Positions 13,919 through 24,846 of a DNA stretch of 64,000 bases are shown in pieces; position 1 is the first letter of the stretch, and every line of letters starts with the position of its first letter. The DNA comes from Terfezia claveryi. Its lineage: Eukaryota > Ascomycota > Pezizomycetes > Pezizales > Pezizaceae. The notes under the pieces are model-generated. The model made no database searches. It was not told the DNA's origin and saw nothing but the letters and a program-made list of their open reading frames with translations. The stretch lies in contig WHUX01000095.1 in assembly GCA_015179025.1 (NCBI GenBank), positions 124,001 to 188,000 of the forward strand, written 5' to 3'. Made by a program: the position numbers and the translations under genes.

Positions 13919-16900
13919 GTGGTGTTGAGCAGCTCGCACTGATGTAGTCAAGTCAAGATGTGTCGTTGGGCACAAAATGAGGAAAGGCCTAGTTGGCTCT
14001 GTGTGGGTGAATACTTTGGATAATATATCGCCGCAACGGTCGATATTCGTATATATCCGTAATAATCCAGAAAATGTAATGATGCTCTCTGCAGGCAGGG
14101 TGTTTTGACGTCGTCGGTTTCTTTAGATGTGTATGGGGGATGTTGGAGGGAAGCAAGGACGATGCTGAGAGGAAAGTGATTTTGAGGAGGCAGCTTTAGG
14201 CGTTGTGCCAAGGACCTGGGAACTTGGTGGGTAGCCTTGGACCTTGTCTTCTGGGTGTCTAGCTTCTTACTTAGACTGTAACAATGCCTGTGGATGAGCT
14301 GTATCGATCAAGTACCACGCACACGACCAACAGGATGCTGGAAGCGCAAGTCGTCGGAGTCGGAAACAGAGAGGCGCGTGCCGACTGGCTTGACAGAGGC
14401 GAGTGATCGTTCGTGCAAGCAGCTCAGAGATCTTCGGAGGCCGTGAGGGGGAGGTGCCAGTGGGGTGGTGTAATAGCCTAGGTCAGAGGCTTGGTTGCTA
14501 GAGAGAGGGAGAGCGGGAGAGGGGAGAAGAGGGAGTGGGAGGGAAAGAGGGAGAGAGGGATTCGAAAGTTGGTTTTTTTTCACTGGGATGATGATGATGG
14601 GTAGCAGGCAGTTCTGCTCCGTATTAGAGTTCGGTCAGGTACCACGCCTAATGGCAATCCCTCGAGCAAGGCGACTGGGGCTAAATTGCTTGCTGCAGTT
14701 GCTAACTCTAAGCTACACCTGAGGACTCCTCCATCCTCGGGCTTGTGTCCTGGGTAGCTACCCAGCTTTGCCATGGCCTCCAAGCTTGCTCTGCATCCGC
14801 ACTTCCTCCCGTTGGCGTATGCATCGTGGATATTTTCACAGTCGTCCCCCAGCCTGAGACCTGGGCTGGTTCCAACCCGCAATCCTCCGGGCCACCACTA
14901 CACCCTGTACCGTACCGGTAGGGCTTTTACTTGCGCACTGTACATGTACGTCTGAAGAATACAGATAGAGGAAGAAAGACTGGCATGCGGAGTTGTGCAG
15001 AATGAGTGCGTCGGCATAGAGTGCCCCCCCATAAAACAATGCAACGCAATTCAATATCGATGCGAATAACGTCACAACTGTCAATTCTCCCTCCAAGGGC
15101 CGACCACACCCTGCCCAGCCAGTGAGGCAAACCTCAATTAAAAAGGCATAAGCCTTCCCGGTCATCAAAGTCGTTTTAAAGTGAATGAGTATCATCCTCC
15201 GCCACAGGGAGTGACCGAAATTAGGCTGATGATTGTAGGAGAGCTACTTTGTTATCATTAGTTTATTTTGCTTGCTCATTTTAATACCCAAAGAGTTATA
15301 CCCCGTACTCCACAATTGTCGTGAACTCTGCATCAAACATACTGGCCTATGGACGTTCCGGACCGAGCATATGCCAACCCAGTTTCACCGAGCAAATCTT
15401 AGTGAAGCCAAATGAAAATTGACGGAAATCACTGCAAAAAAAAAAAAAAAAAAAAAAAAAAAAGGTCTATCCCTTCTGGTCTCTAGCCTCTCCTCATCGA
15501 ATGTGGTCCCCGTTGTCATGATCATGAGGACACAGAATCCGTTGGCCCAACAAAAAAAAAGCGTGCTCGACTTTTACGGTGAGGGGCTGCCAATTAGAGG
15601 TCCTCGGCTTGAGGTTCGTAAGCATAGTGAACACAGTAGTCCGAAATTGTGTTAATCACGTCAGAACCCTGGCGGCTGAACCCCCGCAAAAACACTCACT
15701 GTTGGAGGTTGCGAAGTAACGTCATTGCTTTCATCCCTGACCCAATCTCATCCGGCAGATTCCAATTCAGACCACATTAGACGCCGTCGTTCTACTAGGG
15801 CCTCCTTGTCTTCCCTTGTTGTTCCCGCCGAAAACGAACAGAAGTGTTTCCTATACAACTCCTACTTGTGTCTGAAACGCTATTACATATTTGCTACTGC
15901 TTGCTGCTGAAAATGGATCAGTTTAATTTTTTTTTTGCGAATGGCACTTTTCGCTCCCAGCGGACATAACCATCAGGGAAGAAATATATATAAAATGCAA
16001 AATATACAACGGTATACCGAATGCCCGCAGTCCGTGAGGCGAGCCATAAACTAGTCGCGTCTACCAGCCCTTTCGAATCAGGATAGGCCTCCTTGGCATC
16101 CCAAACGAAAGAGCTCCCTAAAGAAACTGTTTTGCCCCCCCTAAAGATAGAAAAGATCCACATTGCCGCCTGGTACCTAGGTTACTGAGTGGAGAGGGAA
16201 TTACACTGGCTGCTCCCTCTTCTAGAAAGTTTCGATCAAGGACTACCCTGGGAACCCAGGGCACAGGTGTGTGCACCCCATGGCTCGCCACGCAGCAATT
16301 CTGCGAGGAAGAGAATGTTACGATTGCGTTAATTGTTCAGATGAAAATGAAATAAATATTTCTTCATACAAGTGTCAAGCCCCTTCCAAGAGAGCCAGGC
16401 TGATCGATTAATACCTATAAAAACTGAACTGCTTCCCCCGGAAAAGAGAACCCAAGGATATGGAGCCACAATCCGGGTATTTTGGTGAGTGATTACGGGG
16501 ACCAACGCAATTTACTCTAGAACAAATGCCGAGCATAGAGCATGCATCTGCTATCTCCTTCTGGAATGCTTGGGCTTATAAGGAAAGAGCAGGTAAGTTG
16601 ACGGCCGTGCGCGCCACGATTCGAAGCAAGAGACTACCGGTAGATGGAATGCCAAAAGAATGAATCTTTTCACACGGCTTCCATCACAACTACACAATCG
16701 TTTAACTTACTTGATCAAAACCGTTACTCACAAATATGCCTCTGCTATTCTGGAACAGATCCAACTCCCGGGACCTGGAAATGCTGCCTGACTTCAGGAT
16801 CGTACGATTTGGCTGATAGTGTTGCTTTTTCAATCCTTGGCTTTTTTGCTTATCTCATGGAAACTGAGACACTGAAGACTTGCTGATCGATATTATAGAC

Positions 16901-18144
16901 ATTCAGTATCTGCAAATCACAACACGGCGAATATGAGCGCATCATTGATGAAAAAGGGATCTGATATATCTTCTTTTGTTAATTCTGGTTCAAGGCTTTG
17001 CCGATTTTTCCGGGCAAGATACTAGCCATATGCACAGGAGGAATATGTATATGTACTTGAATCTCATGCACGTCCGCCCGCCTAGCAATACCGCCTTAAA
17101 GAATGGCAGCCTTGGGGACCCCCCACCTCGATCATGATGATGTCTTGCCTGATATTGTATGCTAGTATCTATGTTCATATATACACTGATTCTCGGAATG
17201 GTGTTTGTGGCCCTATTGGGTGGCATCTCGACGCCCGTAAGGCTGCGACGTTCAGCTGTATATTTTTGTAGCACTATCGATCTGCTTTCATGTTTATGAC
17301 ATGTGTATAGTGTATAGCGAGACACATAAGCAGTGATAGCAGAATAGAATTAAGTAATCTGAAATATAAGATTCCAATTATACCAGAGCTAAAAACGACA
17401 TGTTTTGGTTGTGGCGTATGTAGTGAATGCACAGCAGAACGAAAATGTTTCTGCTACCACGTGGAACGTGAATAGGCTATGCAAGCCCAAACCATTCAAG
17501 GCTTGGAAGCCGTCCCGATTGGGGGTGAACAGGAAGTCACGTCACAGTGCAGCTCTTGTGCCAAGTATGTACTTGAAGGGGCCGATTCGAGACATGAATA
17601 CATATGTACTGTATGTATCGCATATCGAAGTGAATCCGCATATATGCAAACATCAGTCCATGAGAGAGCAATTGGTGTGTGAGAATTTGTTTAATCTAAC
17701 GTCTACATACGGTATACTTAACAGGACTGGTTGCATTCCTAAGGAGCGTTTTAACGGGCAAACTTGCGGATAACCTGAATTTGAACAAACCCTTTCCTAG
17801 CCGGTTTTTAACGGTTTTTCCTTGACATGTTATCGGAGTCGGGATCGCGTACAGTTAAATATATTATGTTGGTTTTTTTAAATACGAGAAGTTCATTCAA
17901 TATTTGCCCTGTTTTCCCATAGTAAAGAGTTGTCTTGGTAATTTAGTGCTAAAAAACCTTTTTTTTAAAATGCAGATCTCGATTTCTATCAGGAAATGCT
18001 TCAGCAGTTTAAACAGCTTTAATGACGACTCTTAAAAGTCTGGTTTCGAATGCCCCTCATTTACCTGGTCTGGCCAATTTACAATTACCAATCGATTTAG
18101 CATGATCTGTCCGTGTACGACTCTGGATTCGTCTGCTTTCGCTC

Positions 18145-18172
18145 TGGACCATAGCGTATGGACCATAGCGTA
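18145..18172. repeat. 14-bp tandem duplication
   Basis: The unit TGGACCATAGCGTA is repeated exactly twice, head to tail. It lies in non-coding sequence and looks like a recent replication-slippage event. Confidence 0.85.
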
Positions 18173-19784
18173 GGGACTCTTTATCCAGGAGGCCAATTTT
18201 CCAACCAATTGTCTGTGAATGGAAGACCAGGTGCAGGGGTTGGCCGATTCGTACATATGAGTAATTCTGATGGAAAAAGTTTGTTAGAAGGATGATAGTA
18301 CGAACATGTGAAGTGAGTGAAGCTTTATAACTTTGGAAACTAATTAATTGACGTAGTGTATACATGTACAGGGCAAGAAGCAACAAGGCCTCCTTACTTA
18401 GCTCACGTCTACTCGAATTTTGGCTCGGCCGCTGTCATTGATGCCGTTTGATGTCAACCCCTCAACTTATAGGGTGTTTCTGGCTGCGTAAAAACAACGT
18501 ACGGGTTGTCCGCGTGCCACGGCCGAAACTGGGACTGCTGCCTAGGGTCCTCTAAACATCGTCAAACAGCGCTACTGAGGAATCCCTTCAAATCCCTTCA
18601 GCTACACCTGTTACTGCAGCTAGCGAATAGTTGCATCGTTCACCGCGCCCGAAGTTCCTGAACCATACCTTCTGCGATCAAGTTCAGGAAACTAAAAATC
18701 AGGATATCCTCCTTATTGAGTGGAGTAGCATCCTTTTTCGGTGTTCTTTAAATTCCCGCTTTTTCTTATGTTTCGATTGATCGACACAAAGTGGGAACAC
18801 CGCGGTTAAGCACACGTACGTGCAAGCTACTTTACTTCAGGTGAGACCTTTTTACTCATGCACGCAGACCGCAAAGTGTAAAGCCCTAAATCTAGCACGC
18901 ACGCTTCGAGAATTTCATGCCCTTGGGCGCGGGCTGAGGGTGTGAGCTGGACATCTGGTATGATGATGACGACGGTAATGTGGTCGAAGTGAGTAGGCGG
19001 CTAGTCCGCTTCTCGTATCTCCATGCTAGGGAAGCAGGTATTGGGAGGGGCGCCGCGAGCCCACTATCTATTCTGTCGTTTTCCGTTTTCGAATCTTCCC
19101 CATACCCTCCCGCCGCATACAGAGAGCTGGTAGAGGGTGAGAAAGTTTCTCTCTCACACTCCCTTCGCTGGCGCGCAACTTCGATTGAAACGGGGGTGTG
19201 AGGCTGGCTACGATATTAGACCTAGGTGTGATGGATATAGTATTTGATTGACGTAGGTGGACAACTGAAGAGAATTCCCTGGAACATATTGTCACTGGAA
19301 TGGTTGGTAATTTTTCTTTAGCGGGGGGAAGTTTGAGTAATTTAAGGATGGGCCCTACCTCCACAGCGGACTACTGGTGGAATCAGATATCGCGGCCTGT
19401 ATTCGCAGGGAAGGCATACTTACTAGTGTGAAGCTTTTGCATTGTGAGATTTGATTTGTTTGGAAAAATGAATTGCAGGCTCTGATATATTTTAGGTATT
19501 TCTCTACTTCTGGAAACAGGTCAGTAGATCAAAACTTAATCAGCTATTTTCTGAGAATATTTAACGAATTTATAGTGATCTGCCGGTCATCCAAGTAAGT
19601 ATGAAACTAAAAATCTGTTACAAGAGCGGAACCATTGAGATTTTGAGATCTTGATTTGTTCTCTTGCAGTCCCTGTCTTATGCTTGAACAAGCTCGCAAA
19701 ATTCCACTTGACCAATCCAATGCTTTAAACTCGCCCTAAGTAATACTGGTAAACAACCCCTTACCAATACCGTGGAATTCCCCC

Positions 19785-19826
19785 TCTGTCACATCGCATT
19801 CCGGGTCTGTCACATCGCATTCCGGG
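19785..19826. repeat. 21-bp tandem duplication
   Basis: Two exact adjacent copies of a 21-bp unit containing GTCACATCGCATTCC, at 19785-19805 and 19806-19826. It is non-coding and looks like recent slippage. Confidence 0.85.
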
Positions 19827-22633
19827 GGCCATCGCGCCTCGCCTCATATTTCGACTACGTGCTAATTAGCCTGCACTCTCTTCAACATTTGTATTCTCAA
19901 CTCTCTCCACCCCATCAATCTCCTATGGAGGGCGCGGACCAATTGAACGCCACATGTATAAAGAGTGACCACCCAGTTCAACATCACTGGCACGAGCTTC
20001 TCTGGACACCACCACCAGTAATCGGAAACGAGTACGTAACAGAAACATCCAATCCTGTATAGACAGGCGCAGTAATGAGCCCATATATTTGGAAGAATCG
20101 GTTTTGTGTACGGGGGATCTAGAGGGCCATCGAGACCATCGGAAATGATTATGCTTAGGTGAAATAGTAGGGATGTATTGCTATGTAGGCCTCATATGTA
20201 CAGTACGTGCAGCCGTACATGTAAGATAAGTGGGGTCAGTATATAGCCGGCGATTGATCTGGTGCCTTCGTTTTCAAGACCGTAATAGGAGCACGCGACT
20301 ATTGTTATTATGGATATATATATCGTTTACTCTCTTTTTTTTTTTTTTTCTTTTTCTCGCGGGGTTTGGCAACTTGAGATATCGGAGATGTATACCATAT
20401 GTACTACTTACTGCTCTTCTGGCCTACTGTTGTAGCCCCTGTAGCAGCTCCAATATCGGCTTGGGAGTGGATTAGCACTACTTCCATATAAGGTGTGTGC
20501 CCGTCGATGTTTTCTTTATTTTTTTTTAACTTTATGGGCCGAGATGTCTTATTCGATTGACCACCACCCCATTACACCAAGCTCTGGCCGCTCTTCCCGC
20601 TTGGTGTACATAAATAGTTAGTTGGAATGGAGTGAATATACCATATGTATAGGTTATGTGCGAATGAAAACTCGAAGGACGTATACTGAAGAGTTTTATT
20701 CATTCGGGGATGTGTTACTTAAGTACTATTACCCTGAACCATGGATTCGTTCGTACGAAATATCCGAATGGTCAGCCACAACAAGGGTGAAAGTACTCCT
20801 CAAGAATAAATAATGGGAGGGTGTATGAAGGAGAGTATTGTAAAGGGGTTAGTATTTGTCATAGATCCATTAGCCCCATGGCTTCCTCTACTCCTCATTT
20901 GCCTAGGGCGCCTCAGCATATATCCTACCTTCCCACCGACTCGGCAAGTGCTACTATGTGCCATGGAGGGGGAAGAGGGGGGGGGGGTCCCATTGGCTGA
21001 ACTTGTGAGACAGCCAGTTGGCAAAAAATTCTCGTACCATGCCTGCATAGAGGGGCCGTGAAACGTTTACAAACTTAGGGCGCTTGACTTCATAGCCGCG
21101 CACAGATTTTGAAATCGTTATGGGAAAGAAAACAATTACAAAAAACAGCAGAATTCGCTTTTTTGGTTGGCGGTTCTCTTAGTAGTTTTGTGAGTTTTGG
21201 TGTAGAGTCTCCCCAACTTGAAACAAATTTGCTGCTAGCACTTTTTTTTTTTGAGCGCTGTTACTCTGATAGTTTTAGGTTATATACAGATATCTTACCA
21301 TGGGTATTAGCATTTCATCAAGTAGAACAATCGTTACGCCTATGTTATTTGTCAAAGAGTGAGTGCCGCTCCATATTAAGTCTTATCATATTCCGTGACT
21401 ATAGAATTCAGTGATATCGTTGCAACTAGTAATTCAATAACTGCACTACAGACCGCAGTGGGCAACAGAAACTATTATGGTGAGATAGCTTTCAAATAAG
21501 ACTAATTAATGAGCTGACATATTGCTATTGTATAATCCAATTTAACTCATATCTAACATCTCATCATTTTAGTGGGTCTCCCCCTCCCCCCCCCAACATA
21601 TGTACCTTTACTCCGGGGGGTTGACGAAGATAAAATTGACATGTACTATGGTACATTGTGATTGCACCTCGATCTACTAGGTTTCTTGATCTTTGTGTAC
21701 TTGCTTTCAGTTTAAAAGATGCAGGTCCGCACTGTTGGTGTTAAATGCTAATGATAGTTGACGACCATCCAATATAGTCCACACCCTGACAGGGCAAAGG
21801 CTTCAGGATAACGCAATAGGTGCTTGAAATATTAAGCTTCACTTGTGGTGGAGTGGTGGTCAGGCTACCTCAAATGGAGCGACTCGGGTGTTTTAGGGTG
21901 TTCATATTTGATACTACTTAATGTCTCCCCAGTAAGAGTTACCCTCAACCATATAGAACGTAGCAATGCACCTACCAATTAATTCGCTTCCCCTCTTTTT
22001 TTGAACTCAGTACTCGTGTGCACCCCCTTCGTGTGAGCCACCCGGTGATTGAAGGACAGGGCAAGTTAATCTCCCTTCCCCCCGCGCTGTCTATGTACAA
22101 ATCAGATGTGCTTTTCTGAGAAACTGTGATATGAAGGAAATAGGAACTCGTTCTAGCATATAATAGATAAGACGAAAACCATTTATTTTTCCAAAGTCAA
22201 ATATCTCACTACTGTGCTTCCGCTGTCTCAATGTAAGTCTAAGTAGAGGCAGGAGAAGAATGCTTCTATTCCAGTCTTGAATATAAGAAAAAGAATGCTT
22301 CGACTACGTCCCCAGGTCCCGTTGTCCTCTATCCATAACGGCCGGTCGAAGTCTTCCAATTTGGTGGCGTGATATCATCTGGGGCAGTGGAAGACGACGT
22401 AGGGTCCCCCTCTATTGGGTTATTACAGTGGGGAATGCACCTACCAAGTCGCAGAGTCGAAAAATAAACTTATCATAGGATGCTTAAATTGCTCAAAATG
22501 CAACCTGACGTTGAATGGGATTGTAAGTTCTTGTAGGAGGATTGCTTAGGTACATGGGTATTTATGAAATTGAAGATTTAGTGTCGTACGCAATAGCGCA
22601 TAATAAATGGGAGAGATTTAAAAAAAGAAATAC

Positions 22634-22733
22634 AGCCCAATGCGAGGCTCGAACTCGCGACCTTGAGATCCCTCATGCGCCTGTTTACCAGACACTTAAG
22701 AGTCACACGCTCTACCGACTGAGCCAACCGGGC
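22634..22733 (-). tRNA. tRNA-Lys (CUU) with 27-nt intron
   Basis: The minus strand folds as a full cloverleaf. It has acceptor stem GCCCGGT paired with ATTGGGC, D stem GCTC/GAGC, anticodon loop CT-CTT-AA, T stem GCGAG/CTCGC and discriminator T. An intron of about 27 nt sits at the canonical place, one base after the anticodon. Exons are identical to those of the two other tRNA-Lys genes in the window, but the intron differs. Position 29-41 of the anticodon stem is a T-T mismatch in all three copies. Confidence 0.93.
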
Positions 22734-24361
22734 TTTGTTGTTTTACATGAGCGCTATCAAGAAACATATCTGGAATCTTGCTTCACGGGTTTACTTCACT
22801 AATTTATTGGTGGATTGGGCCTCTCTTCTACGCTCTCTGTGGTTTTTTGATTTGTTATTGTCATTACATAGCTTTGCGTAACTACACAGCACAAATTATC
22901 CACGGTTTCATAACTATACTCTTCAAATCCCCAGCAAGCAATGTGCTCTGTTCGGAATCAGTACAACTATCATCACGTACGGGCGAGAAAAACTTTGAGC
23001 GAGCTTTGTAGCTTTGAGGATGTGGCACCAGTTGTGTAATCTAATTCTGATAGTGGTCTGAACATTACCCTGAACTTCCAAGCAGGGCACAGCCCACTTC
23101 GGATACAAATGAATGTCAAGGTAAGCGTCATAACACAACAACATATTACCCTGAACTAGTTTCGTCTCTCCAAATTGCGACTCGGAATGAGCCTTAGGAC
23201 TGAAGCCCCTTCCTCCGGCCTTTCGGCGGATAATCACGATCAACAGATCCCCTAGTCATGTGCGCAAAGCAAACGTAACACCGACTGGCATCACCTCCCC
23301 CACGACCCCCAGCCTAGTCAGGCTACCCCAACTGGGCTCTTAAGCCACCCTCTTCCTTGTCAAGGAGAGTGCAAACTAAGCATTGGGATCAAGTTTAAGC
23401 TCTGCTAAGTGCTTAGGTTTAGTTGTCGGTAACCCTAAGTTTTAGGGTTAGAGTACTGAAGACTATCAACTGGCTCGACTAAGGTGGCCATAGGAAATGG
23501 AGAACTTGGAAAGCGCTGCTGTAGTAAGTATGTGTAGATTTTATACGGTGACTCATTACCGTAAACTCCCAACGAGCGAGCTACTTTGTTTAGGGTTCCC
23601 CAACTCCTCTCTCTCCTTCATCTGGTTGCAACATACTGTTGTCTCATGAACTAGTCCTGGAAATAACCTTACTCAAATTAAAAAAAAGAAAACTCAGTAT
23701 TCGCCTTCCCACCCGTACCTTACCCTACATAGTATCCTCATGTGTGGCTCTTCAATTTATGGGACCCACCGTTACTACCAAAAACCTCTCCCAGAAGAGT
23801 ACCCAGTCTCACGACCTATTGAAAAAGTCCAATCTTATACTAGGATATTTAGCAGATATACCAATGTTACCCTGAACTCGGCTTGTGTCGTTGTTTGGGG
23901 GTGGAGGGACTATAACGAGAATAGTGCTATTACCCTGATTTCATCTTAGGAAGCTCTCGAATAACCCCACAACCAGATTTCTTTACCTGATCCGCTATGC
24001 TCGGCACAAAAAGAAATTTTAGAAGGGTCGGAGTCAGGATAAGTAGTTGCCAAAACCTGAGCAGTACGGGGGGGGGGAGGTTAGCACGAGCCCCCTTTCC
24101 CAGAACGAAAGATGTGAGGCTAAAATGCCTTCCCACAACCTAACAATATCCTTAGCCCCTGACGCCTACAACACCAGGCCGGAGAGCCTATCTCGCCCAT
24201 CGCCATATCAAGGCAACGTCAACGTAATATGAATGCATGTAGTTTATTTATGAGCCAACAACATAACTTTTAGGGTTAGAGTTACTTGGTTGCTGAGGGT
24301 TACTAAAGTATGTTAATTTCTCTTTGTATTTTCTTGTATGCCTCTCCTAAAGTATCTGAAT
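22734..24361. other. Spacer between two inverted tRNA-Lys genes, with short repeats
   Basis: There is no protein gene here. The spacer holds four near-identical copies of a motif around TTACCCTGAACT (23064, 23145, 23866 and a shorter one at 23929). It also holds two copies of TTTTAGGGTTAGAGT (near 23439 and 24268). Near 23431 an AACCCTAA sits just before TTAGGGTT, forming a small telomere-like inverted pair. These may be promoter elements or decayed repeat pieces. Confidence 0.5.
23064..23940 (+). repeat. Dispersed 13-bp motif (A/G)TTACCCTGAACT, four copies
   Basis: Copies lie at 23064-23076, 23145-23157 and 23866-23878, with a shortened one (ATTACCCTGATT) at 23929-23940, all in the same orientation. 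They are non-coding and lie between the two tRNA-Lys genes. Function is unknown; they could be binding sites or remnants of a longer repeat unit. Confidence 0.6.
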
Positions 24362-24452
24362 GCCCGGTTGGCTCAGTCGGTAGAGCGTGTGACTCTTAAG
24401 TGCTTGTGCATGAGGGATCTCAAGGTCGCGAGTTCGAGCCTCGCATTGGGCT
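24362..24452 (+). tRNA. tRNA-Lys (CUU) with 18-nt intron
   Basis: Cloverleaf with acceptor stem GCCCGGT/ATTGGGC, anticodon CTT at 24395-24397 and an intron at about 24399-24416. The T arm is GCGAG-TTCGAGC-CTCGC and the discriminator is T at 24452. The mature length is 73 nt. It has the same exons as the copies at 22634 and 55717, but the shortest intron of the three, lacking the CCTGG-type hairpin found in the others. It also shows the T29-T41 mismatch. Confidence 0.93.
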
Positions 24453-24846
24453 ATGCTTCTCTTTTTGGTCCCGTAGGGCGGGCCGGCGTTGAAAAATTTT
24501 TTGTTTACAGAGGCGAGGCATGGGTGTTTTGGAATTTGGCCTTGTCAAGGTAACTTCGAGGATGAAATTCACTTCAACTAAACATTCCCATTGTGATCGT
24601 ACCTAACCCAAGGACGGTATAATCCTATATGCATGCATGCTAACAAAACTATTAACACGAAAAGGCCCTAATATAATATGAATCCCAACCTGAACCTAAA
24701 TAATGTGCCAACAATATAAACCCTCTAAATCAATCAGGGCAGCCCCGAATATACTCATTCCCATAACCGAAAGCACAACATGCAACCCAACTTAACCCAA
24801 ACCCCGCCACGCACCTTTCTTTTCTCCCAGCGTGCGGCACGCACAT
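24453..24846. other. Intergenic, 3' side of the BTB gene
   Basis: This is AT-rich spacer between a tRNA and the stop codon of the minus-strand BTB gene. It probably contains that gene's 3' untranslated region. No gene is seen. Confidence 0.5.

Larger units (their letters stand above)
13919..22633. other. Gene-free stretch
   Basis: I see no supported gene in these 8.7 kb. The first few hundred bases upstream of the WD40 gene are its likely promoter. The rest holds a long A run (about 15436-15464), a pyrimidine tract near 20335-20355, two small tandem duplications (listed separately) and many short random frames. A purine-rich block (GGGAGAGAGGG-like) lies at 14500-14570. Confidence 0.5.
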
